Assembly (NCBI RefSeq): GCF_900604355.1
Contig: NZ_UWOE01000001.1
Location: forward strand, 3,720,001-3,784,000
DNA length: 64,000 nucleotides
Direction of reading: 5' to 3'
From: Luxibacter massiliensis
GTDB lineage: Bacteria > Bacillota > Clostridia > Lachnospirales > Lachnospiraceae
Shown piece after piece: positions 1 to 8,398 of the stretch. Both the position numbers and the translations under genes were made by a program. The stretch's first letter is position 1. Each line of letters opens with the position of its first letter. The notes under the pieces were generated by a model. That model had not been told where the DNA came from, searched no databases, and saw nothing but the letters and a program-made list of their open reading frames with translations.

Positions 1-632
1 ACAGCAATCGAGAGTAAGCCAGTTAGAACACTCCGAAGCAAAGAATGAAAACCGATTTCCTCGTTTTTTTGGTTATCGTAAAGCAGATCAATCACTTTTT
101 GCCGCCGGATAACCTTTGCTGCGCGAAACATTCCAAATCCATACATCAGAATGAAGAAGAAAAGTGTCATTCCCCATGCGCGGAAAGAAAACAAAACCCG
201 ATAAGTGTGCGGAACCTCGAAAATATTCTGGATAACCTGATTTAGCAATCCGGATAAGCCGGTTCCGATCAAAGCTCCCAGCAAAAAAGCTACCCCGCCA
301 ATTATGCCATTTTCCACCAAAAATAGATTTCGGACGGTTTTCACTTCCATGCCCATCAGCTCATAGGCAGCAAATTCCTTTTTGCGTTGGCCCAACATGA
401 AGTGAACAGCATATCCAATGACAAACGAGGACATAAAGGCAATTAGTGCCGACAGTATCAAAATGCCAGTGGTAAGCATTGACATATTTTCTGTCATGGC
501 AAGAATGTCCGGGGAAAGTCCCAGCGCCAAGAAAGAATACATCAATGCCGCAGTCAGCGTAAGCGTCACAAAGTAGATGATATAATCCCGAAGGCTCCTG
601 CGAATATTCCGAAATGCAAGTTTAGCATACAT
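1..632 (-). CDS. ABC transporter permease, FtsX/BceB-like (partial)
   Basis: The 5' part of an integral-membrane permease that runs off the left edge. The minus strand from the ATG at 632 reads MYAKLAFRNIRRSLRDYIIY, then hydrophobic helices around residues 17-32 and 55-80 and a FtsX-like segment containing GQRKKEFAAYELMGM, typical of MacB/BceB-type permeases. The ATG overlaps the end of the upstream ATPase by 11 bases, so the two are translationally coupled. Such pairs commonly export or sense antimicrobial peptides; the substrate cannot be read from this fragment. Confidence 0.85.
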   Translation of the reverse strand, partial: MYAKLAFRNIRRSLRDYIIYFVTLTLTAALMYSFLALGLSPDILAMTENMSMLTTGILILSALIAFMSSFVIGYAVHFMLGQRKKEFAAYELMGMEVKTVRNLFLVENGIIGGVAFLLGALIGTGLSGLLNQVIQNIFEVPHTYRVLFSFRAWGMTLFFFILMYGFGMFRAAKVIRRQKVIDLLYDNQKNEEIGFHSLLRSVLTGLLSIA

Positions 633-1389
633 CACTCACGCCCCCTCCCGTCATGGTGAGGACATCCAGAATTTTTTCAAAGAAAGTCCTGCGGGAATTG
701 CTGCCTTTGAAAATCTCCGTAAAAATAGTACCGTCACGCAAAAAAAGAATACGGTTTGCGTAACTTGCGGAAAAAGCATCGTGTGTTACCATTAAAATTG
801 TCGCTCCAAGCGTTTCATTGATACTCTGGATAGCGGAAAGTAGCATTTGGGATGAATGGCTGTCCAGAGCGCCCGTAGGTTCATCTGCCAAAATCAGTTT
901 GGGTTGATTGATGATTGCCCTGGCGCAAGCACATCGTTGCTTCTGACCGCCAGACACCTGATAGGGATATTTGTCAAGAATATCCGTGATGTTCAGCTTT
1001 CCGGCTATTTCTCGTACCCTACCATCAATCTCACCTGCGGGAACTCTATTGATTGTCAATGCCAAAGCAATATTCTCGCTAATGGTCAGAGTGTCCAGCA
1101 GGTTAAAGTCCTGAAACACAAATCCAAGGTTCTCCCGGCGAAACCGGGCAATCTGCTTTTCAGTGATTTCCGTCACATCGGTTCCATTCAGATAGATATG
1201 CCCTGCGCTGACCGTATCAATAGTGGAAATGCAGTTGAGCAGAGTGGTCTTGCCGGAACCGGATGCCCCCATAATCCCCACAAATTCCCCTTCCTGAACA
1301 GAAAAGCTAATATCCTGAATTGCTTTTGTGACATTACCTTTACTGCCGTAATATTTTTGGATATGTTCCAGTTTCAAAACTTCATTCAT
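622..1389 (-). CDS. ABC transporter ATP-binding protein (BceA/MacB type)
   Basis: A 255-residue ABC ATPase energising the FtsX-type permease that follows. Walker A is GASGSGKT near residue 41, the signature is VSGGQKQR near 145, Walker B is LILADEPTGALDS, and the H-loop is MVTHD. The start at 1389 follows a GGAGGT ribosome site. The family (LolD/BceA) usually works in peptide-antibiotic detoxification or lipoprotein release; resistance is inferred from the surrounding cargo. Its tail (from about residue 215) extends beyond a minimal LolD domain. Confidence 0.9.
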   Translation of the reverse strand: MNEVLKLEHIQKYYGSKGNVTKAIQDISFSVQEGEFVGIMGASGSGKTTLLNCISTIDTVSAGHIYLNGTDVTEITEKQIARFRRENLGFVFQDFNLLDTLTISENIALALTINRVPAGEIDGRVREIAGKLNITDILDKYPYQVSGGQKQRCACARAIINQPKLILADEPTGALDSHSSQMLLSAIQSINETLGATILMVTHDAFSASYANRILFLRDGTIFTEIFKGSNSRRTFFEKILDVLTMTGGGVSDVC

Positions 1390-1442
1390 ATAGGCAGACC
1401 TCCTTCATCGTTTTTAATAGCTTGATAGCGGCACCCCCATTC

Positions 1443-1489
1443 AAAAGAGCCGATAACCACAAGAAATTGACCTTGTGTGTTATCGGCTC
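1443..1489 (-). terminator. Rho-independent terminator after KTR gene
   Basis: Stem GAGCCGATAAC (1447-1457) pairs with GTTATCGGCTC (1479-1489), with a second inner stem, followed on the minus strand by TTTT. The stem includes the KTR stop codon. The same hairpin recurs at 41680-41722 and 59508-59549 behind other cargo genes. Confidence 0.85.
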
Positions 1490-1668
1490 TGCGGCTGTGC
1501 GTCTGGCGCTTTGATAACTGTTATATGGAATTGCTCAACATCAATCAAACACTCTCTTTTACACTTAGGGCAAAAGAGTGGAAAATTTTTGAGAACGGTA
1601 TCCTCTCTAATTTTATCACGGGTTTTATTCCCACAAACGGGGCAACGGATAAAGTCTGTTTTCTCCAT
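1480..1668 (-). CDS. Cysteine-rich KTR-domain protein
   Basis: About 62 residues starting MEKTDFIRCPVCGNKTR, with two zinc-ribbon CPxC knuckles (CPVC and CPKC) and ending VIKAPDAQPQSR. I chose the ATG at 1668, which has AAGGTG just upstream and gives the usual KTR length; an in-frame ATG at 1725 would add 19 residues. KTR proteins are small putative zinc ribbons repeatedly found beside resistance genes in Clostridia mobile elements; their function is unknown. It follows the ABC exporter closely and ends in a terminator, so both are probably co-transcribed. Confidence 0.85.
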   Translation of the reverse strand: MEKTDFIRCPVCGNKTRDKIREDTVLKNFPLFCPKCKRECLIDVEQFHITVIKAPDAQPQSR

Positions 1669-1738
1669 ATATTCACCTTGTATCCTATCTGCTTTTTTAT
1701 ATCTCATATATTTTTCATTACTCACATTTCCAAAACAA

Positions 1739-3475
1739 TTACTGAGACACTGTATATAAAGAATAAAAATATCCTGTTTTTTCCATCAATTCATCAAAGT
1801 TTCCGCTTTCGACAATACTTCCATTTTTCAACACTAAAATGCTGTCGTAACGTCGCAATAAGGCTTCGTCTAACGTATGCGTCACAACAATGCGTGTCAA
1901 TCCTTCTAAGTCTATAATTGCACTGGATACCTGAAATGCTGTCTCTTTATCCAACATTGCGGTAGCTTCGTCTACCAAGAGTACCGGTGTCTGGCGCATA
2001 AGACACCGAGCAATAGAAATGCGTTGCCGTTCACCCCCAGACAAATTGCATCCGTTTTCTCCGCATAAGAAACCATCTCCTTTGGCTTTAAACAACTGTT
2101 CAAGACCAGCGAGTCTTACGGCACACTCTACTTGCTCCTGCGGGAAATTCCTGAACATTGTAATATTATTGCGTATAGAACTGTCGAACACAAAAACATT
2201 CTGCTCTACCAAAGAAACCAGTTCATAAACCAAGTTAGGGTTAACTGTACGTAATTCAATGTTGTCGTAATAAATACTGCCGGTGTAACTATCATCGGCT
2301 GCCATCAGTAAACGCAGTAATGTCGATTTACCACTGCCAGAAGAACCAACCACTGCGTAACTTTTTCCCACCGTAAAATGAGTAGAAATATTATGTAGAA
2401 CTGGATGGCTTTTATTATAGCCAAATGTAAGATTTTTTATTGTAATCTTATGTTCTAATCTTTTTGGAATAGCAATACCTTCTTTTTTAACATTTACTGA
2501 CAACACAGCAGCCAATTTGTCGATTAAAGCATTACAAGCTGATCTATTAGAAATAAAATCCGGAAGGGCGGAAATAAACATATTAAAGTAGTTCATTAGG
2601 TTGACAAACACTACCATCATACCCGGAGTAACACCCCAGCCAGAAAGAGCCATCCAACAGCCGATCAGAAAAACACATAACTGTACGGCGGTCGCTATTG
2701 TAGAACCAACAGATGTCAGGATTGCTGCATATCGCAAACGACGACATTTAGCTTCCTGTATCTGTTGATTACTTTTCGTAAACAGCCTATAAATTTCCCT
2801 TTCAGCTTGAAAACTTTTTATAACCGAAAAACCACTCAATCCTTCCTTTAGGGTTGATACAAAGCTTGCATTTTCCTGTGAAACTTGAGTCTCCGCTTTG
2901 GATAAACTCGGGCTAATTTTTACGGATACTACCAGTGGCAAGACTGAGAGTGTCAGTGCAATTATGGTTAGTGACGGGCTATACCAAAGCATCAGTGCTA
3001 ATGATCCAAGAAAAAGAAATGTATTACCTACAAAATCAAGCAGTTTTTGTAAATAGTTGATTTCGATACTGTTCACATCGTTGGATAATGCTGATAAGTA
3101 AGTTGCCGTATTTTCTCGGATAAAGGTCACTAAATTTTTTTTCAAAAGCTCAGCATAAGCAAACTCTCTATATTGTCCAATAGCACGTGAAAGGAATTTT
3201 GGTTTAGCAAATGCTCCTATTAAGTCATCTACGGCACAAAATAGCAGCGTTGTTACAGCCAACAGCGCTAGTTGGATCAAAGTTAATGTCTTGCCACTAC
3301 CAGTAGCTAAGTCTATAGTCTGCTGGAGAAGCCATGAAATAACCAAGCTAAGTCCTGCCCCTAGCACTGTTGATAAGATTGAAAGCGCAAGATTCAAATG
3401 ATTATTTTTGTAAAATAATCGTGTGAACTGTCGTCGGCGTACAAGTATTTCAGGTTTTGTTTTCTTCATGGTCAT
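1739..3475 (-). CDS. ABC exporter, fused membrane and ATPase domains
   Basis: A 578-residue half-exporter: six predicted helices in about residues 20-310, then a nucleotide-binding domain with Walker A GSSGSGKST, signature LSGGERQRIS, Walker B VLLVDEATAMLD and H-loop VVTHT. It probably homodimerises to export a drug or peptide; the substrate is not evident. It is more AT-rich than its neighbours and lies between a truncated KTR 5' end (3711-3790) and a complete KTR gene, so it looks like acquired cargo. ATG at 3475; the second methionine (3469) is an alternative. Confidence 0.88.
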   Translation of the reverse strand: MTMKKTKPEILVRRRQFTRLFYKNNHLNLALSILSTVLGAGLSLVISWLLQQTIDLATGSGKTLTLIQLALLAVTTLLFCAVDDLIGAFAKPKFLSRAIGQYREFAYAELLKKNLVTFIRENTATYLSALSNDVNSIEINYLQKLLDFVGNTFLFLGSLALMLWYSPSLTIIALTLSVLPLVVSVKISPSLSKAETQVSQENASFVSTLKEGLSGFSVIKSFQAEREIYRLFTKSNQQIQEAKCRRLRYAAILTSVGSTIATAVQLCVFLIGCWMALSGWGVTPGMMVVFVNLMNYFNMFISALPDFISNRSACNALIDKLAAVLSVNVKKEGIAIPKRLEHKITIKNLTFGYNKSHPVLHNISTHFTVGKSYAVVGSSGSGKSTLLRLLMAADDSYTGSIYYDNIELRTVNPNLVYELVSLVEQNVFVFDSSIRNNITMFRNFPQEQVECAVRLAGLEQLFKAKGDGFLCGENGCNLSGGERQRISIARCLMRQTPVLLVDEATAMLDKETAFQVSSAIIDLEGLTRIVVTHTLDEALLRRYDSILVLKNGSIVESGNFDELMEKTGYFYSLYTVSQ

Positions 3476-3710
3476 TTTCCTTATTCTTCCCGATACTTTA
3501 GTTGCATGAAAGAACTACTGCCACAACAACGGTTTTTTTATTCCGTTTGGCAGTTACAAATTTTGCAAAAATTATCTAAAAAATAGAGCGTATATAATTA
3601 CAATATCAACCTCGAATATACGCAACTTTGGGTTGCGTAGCTTAATAAACTGTTCATTTCGGAGATTTGACGTTTATCAATAACCTTTTTTGTATGCTTA
3701 AATATTAGTC
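3476..3710 (-). promoter_or_regulatory. Leader of the ABC exporter with two hairpins
   Basis: This 235-base non-coding stretch upstream of the exporter holds two stem-loops on the minus strand: TACGCAAC pairing with GGTTGCGTA around 3619-3639, and CTGCCA-AACGG pairing with CCGTT-TGGCAG around 3520-3556. Paired hairpins ahead of cargo of this kind suggest RNA-level control, but I see no convincing leader peptide, so regulation is only suggested. Confidence 0.4.
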
Positions 3711-3790
3711 ATGGGGCAATGGATAAAATCGGTTTTTCCTATATCTATCACTTTGTATCCCGCTCCTTATCCTGCTTCTTTTTTTCCTCC
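3711..3790 (-). pseudogene. Truncated KTR gene 5' end
   Basis: The minus strand here matches the start of the complete KTR gene at 1480-1668 and its upstream leader: it reads GKTDFIHCP and then diverges to MTNI and a stop, exactly inside the first CPxC knuckle. It marks the upstream edge of the inserted ABC exporter cassette. Confidence 0.7.
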
Positions 3791-3870
3791 CGATATTTGC
3801 GGATGAGTTTATTCCGAACAGGAACGCCGACACCAATCAGAAGCACTACTGCCAAAATCGTGAAATCCAT
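3748..3870 (-). CDS. Small single-helix membrane protein, 40 aa
   Basis: The ATG at 3870 has GAGGTGG upstream and is followed by MDFTILAVVLLIGVGVPVRN and a highly charged tail RKYREEKKKQDKERDTK. This gives one N-terminal transmembrane helix and a basic/acidic C-terminal helix. It is the last gene of the GntR-ABC-permease operon and its tail overlaps the KTR remnant. I do not recognise a family; a small regulatory subunit of the ABC transporter is possible. Confidence 0.6.
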   Translation of the reverse strand: MDFTILAVVLLIGVGVPVRNKLIRKYREEKKKQDKERDTK

Positions 3871-3880
3871 ACTATCCACC

Positions 3881-4528
3881 TCACATTTCTTTATTTTTCA
3901 TAATCTGGACAGAGAACCAGATCGACACAGCATACATAATAACCACCAGCGCAATCGCAAGAGTGAGAAGCAGCACAGGTGAACTGGCAATCGAGTTGAC
4001 AATGGGGTTGTCAGCAGGCAGTTTAGGAAGAAGAAACAAAGTCACTAAAAATCCTGCAACCGGAATATACATAAACACCCGACCCTTGATAGAGCCAAAT
4101 TTATAATATCCGGGAATTTGAAATACCGTGTAAAGCGCAAACAAGAACAGACCGCCAATGGCCGCGCTGATAATGTCAAACGGTTCGACGGTTTCTCCCA
4201 ATGCCCGTAATACAATCGGCTGTGTGATAAGGGACACCACCAAAGCGATAGCTCCAAGCACAACAACAAAAAGATACCGTCCCATCACCATTTCACTTTT
4301 CTTTACAGGCAAAATACCATATAGGCGTTCCATGCTATTTTTTTCTGTAACGGAGAAAGTATAGCCGGTTGTCATGGCGATAAAGCACATGGCGAAAGAA
4401 ACTCCTGTCAATATAGAGCGGTTGATTGCTGCAAAAGCGATGGGGAGAAGCATAGTAAACCCAATCACTTTGACATACGGTTTTACAAGGGAAAAATCCA
4501 GTCTTGTAGCTTTCAATATATTACTCAT
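3881..4528 (-). CDS. ABC-2 family transporter permease
   Basis: A 215-residue membrane protein with about six hydrophobic segments (for example GFTMLLPIAFAAINR, YLFVVVLGAIALVVSLI, LLLTLAIALVVIMYAVSIW). The start MSNILKATRLDF at 4528 is preferred because it has AAGGTGAGG upstream and overlaps the ATPase stop by 8 bases; an upstream in-frame start would run deep into the ATPase. It pairs with that ATPase under the GntR regulator, as in YtrABC-type efflux systems induced by cell-wall antibiotics. Confidence 0.88.
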   Translation of the reverse strand: MSNILKATRLDFSLVKPYVKVIGFTMLLPIAFAAINRSILTGVSFAMCFIAMTTGYTFSVTEKNSMERLYGILPVKKSEMVMGRYLFVVVLGAIALVVSLITQPIVLRALGETVEPFDIISAAIGGLFLFALYTVFQIPGYYKFGSIKGRVFMYIPVAGFLVTLFLLPKLPADNPIVNSIASSPVLLLTLAIALVVIMYAVSIWFSVQIMKNKEM

Positions 4529-5381
4529 AATCCTCACCTTTCTTGCTTGTAAACACAACGATTTCGTCAATGGTAGCCGGTTCAATGTCCAATGCAGTAA
4601 ATGAGCCAATATCCTCGGTTTTTACCAGAGCTTCAAAACCAGTCGGGAAAGTACGAACACCAACCGCCTTCGCTTGTAGATCAGCGGAAAGTTCATCCAT
4701 ACCACCCTTAACGATGCGGAACATATCAACAAATTCATCCTTGCTGCCGGTGAAAAAAAGTTCCCCATAACTGATGTATGTGATATAATCAGCGGCTCGT
4801 TCCAAATCGCCAGTAATATGGGTGGAAAACAAAACGCTGTGTTCTCCGTCCTCAATGTATTCCGAAAGGATCTGAAGCAATTCATCTCTGGAAACTGGAT
4901 CAAGGCCGCTGGTAGGTTCATCCAAAATCAGCAGCTTTGCGTCATAGGAGAACGCACAAGCCAGCATCAACTTCATCTGCATACCTTTTGAAAGTTCTTT
5001 GACCTTTTTGGTCGGAGCGATATGAAATTTCCGTAGCATTTCACTAAAACGCTCCGTGTTCCAGTTGGGATAGAAAACAGAGATGGATTTTTCTACCTCA
5101 GAAACTTTCCAATCATCACTGAAATAGTTTGTATCAAACACCACGCCAAGCTCTGCCTTTGCCCTCTGTTCATCGGCGATATTGTCCAAGCCCATGATTT
5201 TGATTTCTCCGCCGTTGCGTTTGAGCATATTCAGAATGAGCTTAATTGTAGTTGTTTTGCCGGAACCGTTCGGCCCGATCAGCCCCATGATATAGCCTTT
5301 GGGGAGTGTAAAAGTAATGTTGTGAAGCTGAAAACTGTCGAAAGATTTTGACAGATTTTTTACTTCCAAATAATTAGTCAT
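4521..5381 (-). CDS. ABC transporter ATP-binding protein (YtrB-like)
   Basis: A 286-residue ATPase: Walker A GPNGSGKTT, a relaxed signature LSKGMQMKL, Walker B LLILDEPTSGLDP and H-loop STHITGDLE. LSKGMQ is usual in GntR-linked ABC-2 ATPases. A C-terminal extension from about residue 215 resembles that of other YtrB-like proteins. It overlaps the GntR gene by 8 bases and the permease by 8, so the three are coupled. Substrate unknown. Confidence 0.9.
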   Translation of the reverse strand: MTNYLEVKNLSKSFDSFQLHNITFTLPKGYIMGLIGPNGSGKTTTIKLILNMLKRNGGEIKIMGLDNIADEQRAKAELGVVFDTNYFSDDWKVSEVEKSISVFYPNWNTERFSEMLRKFHIAPTKKVKELSKGMQMKLMLACAFSYDAKLLILDEPTSGLDPVSRDELLQILSEYIEDGEHSVLFSTHITGDLERAADYITYISYGELFFTGSKDEFVDMFRIVKGGMDELSADLQAKAVGVRTFPTGFEALVKTEDIGSFTALDIEPATIDEIVVFTSKKGEDYE

Positions 5382-5757
5382 CTGTATTCGCCTCCAATAA
5401 AATATCTAAAAGATGATGTAGTTCCTCATTAGATAGGTTAGCAATTTTTGCTGCTTTTATAGCTTCTGTTAAGCCATTTTCCACTTTGCAAATTAACTGC
5501 TCCTTCATAAGTTCGGAGCCGCTGCCAAGTACAAAACAACCGCGGCCCTGAACATTTTTGACAAACCCTTCCTGTTCCAGTTCTGTATAGGCCCTTGTAA
5601 CTGTCAAAACACTGATCTTTAAGTCCTTTGCCAGAGTGCGGAGAGAAGGCAAGGCTTCTTCCTCTTTTAGTTCTCCTGACAGGATAGCGGCTTTGACCTG
5701 CTGTTTAATTTGCTCGTAAATAGGTACGCCTGATACATTTGAAATAATTAGCTTCAA
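5374..5757 (-). CDS. GntR-family regulator, YtrA subfamily
   Basis: 127 residues: a winged-helix GntR domain at about 8-75 (PIYEQIKQQVKAAILSGEL, LPSLRTLAKDLKISVLTVTRAYTELEQEGFV), then a short helical dimerisation tail, as in the YtrA subfamily rather than the long FadR/HutC types. It is the first gene of the operon, with an AGGAGGGG ribosome site. YtrA proteins repress their own ABC transporter operon, and the inverted repeat over the -10 box at 5782-5807 is the expected target. Confidence 0.92.
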   Translation of the reverse strand: MKLIISNVSGVPIYEQIKQQVKAAILSGELKEEEALPSLRTLAKDLKISVLTVTRAYTELEQEGFVKNVQGRGCFVLGSGSELMKEQLICKVENGLTEAIKAAKIANLSNEELHHLLDILLEANTDD

Positions 5758-5781
5758 TCCATCCTCACCCCTCCTGTTTTA

Positions 5782-5833
5782 ACTGTTATGGTTTTATGCA
5801 TAACAGTATAACACACAAAACAGAAGAAGGCAA
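5782..5833 (-). promoter_or_regulatory. Promoter and operator of the GntR operon
   Basis: On the minus strand, -35 TTGCCT (5828-5833) and -10 TATACT (5805-5810) are spaced by 17 bases. A perfect 9-bp inverted repeat, ACTGTTATG (5782-5790) and CATAACAGT (5799-5807) with an 8-base spacer, overlaps the -10 box. This is the architecture expected for autorepression by the YtrA-type regulator. Confidence 0.8.
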
Positions 5834-6002
5834 TACATATCAAAAAGTTTACAATTACAAAATTATCCGTCATCACGGCAAGATTTTCTTCCCACTTCTA
5901 ATTTCTCTAGGGCGGGCAATATACAAATTATATAAACCTAAAGCGCGTATTACATCATTCCATTGGAATATATGAACTATACAATGTGAGTGCTGATGTT
6001 AT

Positions 6003-6200
6003 ATGGAGAAAGCAGAAATTTGCCCCGGCTTTGAAACCTTCGATGCGGATATAAAAGCTGCGCGGAAAGCCCGGCGTCTGGCGAGTAAGGCGCTGGCGAA
6101 AATGGTAGGTATTAAGTGACAGTATCTCACCAACATTAACATAAAGGACAATTCTCAGTCTCCCGGTCGTAATTCAGCTTATCAAGACCTGCGAGCTTCT
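6003..6200 (+). pseudogene. Decayed XRE regulator of an integrative element
   Basis: The reading frame begins MEKAEICPGFETFDADIKAARKARRLASKALAKMVGIK and stops at TGA (6117-6119); past the stop the same frame continues QYLTNINIKDNSQSPG. This aligns with the intact element-2 regulator at 43328 (FKAFGAAIKAARN...SPRYLANIENKGQQPSLQ). It is therefore a nonsense-disrupted relic of an ICE HTH regulator. Confidence 0.65.
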
Positions 6201-6230
6201 TGTGTGGCGATACAAAGTATTACCTTATTA

Positions 6231-6400
6231 TCATATCTCTACCACATAATCCGTAATAGTATCCTTATCGAAGACCGGGCTCCTTACGCTGCTCGATACC
6301 TTCCCAATTACTCCACATCCCGTAAATACCGGATACACCTTATCAGTTCCGCTTCCAGTTCCTGGTACTAAAACTATGTCGTATATAAAATAAAGGATGC
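6231..6400 (-). pseudogene. Remnant of the sigma-partner / TnpV block
   Basis: The minus strand reads FTGCGVIGKVSSSVRSPVFDKDTITDYVVE, matching the region just after the small HTH gene at 20711-20959 (FPGCGVIKKGPGGVSCPVLDRYAITDYVTK), and overlaps a decayed copy of the small HTH gene's 3' end. A related relic lies at 12160-12240. No intact reading frame remains. Confidence 0.55.
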
Positions 6401-6439
6401 TGCTTCTACGCAACACCCTCTTGCTAATCTCATTATGAT

Positions 6440-6853
6440 TTACTTTTCTAATACGTCCTCAAACCGATACCCGACACCATATACGGTATCAAGATACCGA
6501 GGGTGCCGTGGATCCTTCTCCAGCTTCTTACGCAGGCTGCTGATCAGACAGTAGGCGCTGCTGTACATTTCTTCCCCTACATCCGTTTCTCCATAGATCA
6601 TACGACAGATCTGAGCATAGGTATACACACGTCCCGGATGTCTGGCCATGACTGCGAGGACATCAAATTCCCTGGCAGTCAGCAATACCTCCTTTTCCTC
6701 CACCATGACCTTACGCTGGAGCGTATCCAGGAAAAATCCCGGATATCGGATCTGCTGCGGTTCCATGTAGATCTTCACACCCTCCAGAGTCTGAAGCTTT
6801 CTCTTGATACAGCTGATCTCCGGCAGCCGTTCCTCTGGAAATTCAATTACCAT
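6440..6853 (-). CDS. Receiver-less OmpR-type winged-helix protein (copy 1)
   Basis: 137 residues, almost identical to the protein at 12300-12713. Residues 45-135 form an OmpR/PhoB-type winged helix (LLTAREFDVLAVMARHPGRVYTYAQICRMIYG, SLRKKLEK, YLDTVYGVGYRFE). There is no phospho-receiver domain, and the N-terminal 40 residues are unlike one. Its partner DtxR-type gene is broken in this copy, so expression is doubtful. Such short OmpR-like proteins recur three times in this window. Confidence 0.75.
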   Translation of the reverse strand: MVIEFPEERLPEISCIKRKLQTLEGVKIYMEPQQIRYPGFFLDTLQRKVMVEEKEVLLTAREFDVLAVMARHPGRVYTYAQICRMIYGETDVGEEMYSSAYCLISSLRKKLEKDPRHPRYLDTVYGVGYRFEDVLEK

Positions 6854-6943
6854 TTGTCTCTTCAGAGTGTCCCAGCTCCTTCCATCTCTTCAGTTTCTGG
6901 AAGCTCTGCTCACTGATGTCATGCTCGATCCTGCAGGCTTCCC
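6843..6943 (-). pseudogene. 3' fragment of a DtxR-type regulator gene
   Basis: The minus strand encodes the C-terminal stretch EACRIEHDISEQSFQKLKRWKELGHSEETNGN found at the end of the intact gene at 12703-13092. Its 5' part is missing, and identity ends at about 6943. It is the recombination scar at one edge of the duplicated segment. Confidence 0.8.
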
Positions 6944-7009
6944 TTGAAGCAGTAGTATTTTTCTTATTGTTCTCCCGTGCCAAACGTATAAGTAAAGAAA
7001 ATATGCCAT

Positions 7010-8398
7010 TTACCTTATGTTAAAAATTAAGATTGTAACTTGTGCGCCGCCGGTTTTTTCGGAATTGCTCAAAATCAGTTGTCCACCATGCTGTCGAACA
7101 ATAGACTTTGTGATAAACAGGCCCATTCCAAAATGCAGGTTAGAACTACGGCTGCGGTCCGCCATGTAAAACTGTTCTTCGGCGTGCAGCAAATCTTCCT
7201 GCGAAAAACCGGGTCCTGCATCTGTTACCGAAATTTTCAGACTTCTTTTATCACCCGCTATTAAGATTGAAATATGGCTACCCTGCGGGGAATAATCCAG
7301 CGCATTATTTACCACATTCATAATCGCCCGTTCCATCAGTAGCTTATCCGCAGACAGAACAGCAGGCAAGCTTTCAATTTCTATCTGCAATCCAATTTTT
7401 TTCGTCTGGCACAGAGCGGCAACCTGCCCCCGTAATTGTTCCACATAGGCAGGCAGGTCAATATCCTCCATGTGGAGCTGATAGCCGGTAGTTGCCCGTG
7501 AAATATCAATCAACGTCCGAATATATAACTGCATCTGTTCGGAACTACTGCTGATATATTCTGTATATAAACGCTGTTCCTCATCCAACTCTGTTTCGCT
7601 GATAAGGTCGGCATTTCCCTGAATAACTGTCAGGGGTGTTTTCAAATCGTGGGCAAGTGCGGCAATCTGTTCTTTCTGCATCTGTTCGGCTTTCCACTGT
7701 TGTTCTAAAGAGGCTTTCAGACTTTCTTTCATGTGAGAAAAAGAAATCAGCACATCTTCAAATTCTTTGATATTTGAATGCCCCACCTCGAAATCAAGGT
7801 TCTGCTTTGCCACCTCCGAAGTGGCTTCAAACAGCGGGACAAGCTGCAATCGTAGCTTTTTGGCAAATCTGGTTGTCAGGAGCAGACAGACAAAAATTCC
7901 ACCCGCTGCGATCAATACAATCAGTAGTATATCCGGGGACGGCAGATGCTCATTCATCCACTCATTAGTATATTGAGCGCCAATATAATATTGCAGGACA
8001 ACATACTCATTTTCTCGGGTGATAAGCAGGTATCTTTTCTGTAGGTTTTGGTCGCTGGCACCTGTGGTTGCATACCGCATGGCCTGTTCCAACTCGGTTT
8101 CATCTAAGGTGGTTTCAATAAGCTGATAGTTTTTATCCAGCAGCGCATATTCAATCCCCATCGGTATCTGCACATCGGATAAATCTGGCGTAGCCGCAAG
8201 GATTGGCGCAAGTTCGTTTGCACGGATTTCTGAATAGTCCCCATAAGTAGTAAGCCCTAACGTTGTGCTGACAGTCACAAGTAGAAAAGGAACAGCAACC
8301 GCACCAAACAATCCACCAAGCAGCATAAATAAGAAACGCCAAAAAGCTGTTTTAAGTGATGACGGTTTCTTCATTCCCATTTGTACCCAATCCCCCAT
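7010..8398 (-). CDS. lanK: Lantibiotic-type sensor histidine kinase (NisK/SpaK-like)
   Basis: 462 residues: helix one at about 20-45, an extracytoplasmic domain to about 155, helix two at about 158-178, HAMP, H-box AALAHDLKTPLTVIQGNAD near residue 255, then N box VVNNALDYSP, G1 DAGPGFS and G2 GMGLFITKSIV. Alternative starts are 8380 and 8374; the latter gives the classic ATGA overlap with the regulator and may be the true one. It is last in the lanFEG-I-R-K operon and probably senses an external lantibiotic. Confidence 0.88.
   Translation of the reverse strand: MGDWVQMGMKKPSSLKTAFWRFLFMLLGGLFGAVAVPFLLVTVSTTLGLTTYGDYSEIRANELAPILAATPDLSDVQIPMGIEYALLDKNYQLIETTLDETELEQAMRYATTGASDQNLQKRYLLITRENEYVVLQYYIGAQYTNEWMNEHLPSPDILLIVLIAAGGIFVCLLLTTRFAKKLRLQLVPLFEATSEVAKQNLDFEVGHSNIKEFEDVLISFSHMKESLKASLEQQWKAEQMQKEQIAALAHDLKTPLTVIQGNADLISETELDEEQRLYTEYISSSSEQMQLYIRTLIDISRATTGYQLHMEDIDLPAYVEQLRGQVAALCQTKKIGLQIEIESLPAVLSADKLLMERAIMNVVNNALDYSPQGSHISILIAGDKRSLKISVTDAGPGFSQEDLLHAEEQFYMADRSRSSNLHFGMGLFITKSIVRQHGGQLILSNSEKTGGAQVTILIFNIR

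Larger units (their letters stand above)
6280..6943. repeat. Direct repeat copy 1 flanking the lantibiotic immunity module
   Basis: About 650 bases match 12157-12805 at roughly nine bases in ten. Both copies run from the degenerate sigma-partner 3' end through a complete winged-helix gene into the DtxR-type gene. This copy loses identity at about 6943, inside the DtxR-type gene, where the immunity module begins. Confidence 0.85.

Noticed and set aside
856..1425. 189-residue plus-strand open frame
   Set aside because: Antisense to the ABC ATPase with all motifs on the other strand; no ribosome site.
6231..6416. 61-residue minus-strand open frame as a real gene
   Set aside because: Composite of decayed sigma-partner and TnpV-type sequence; no domain or ribosome site.
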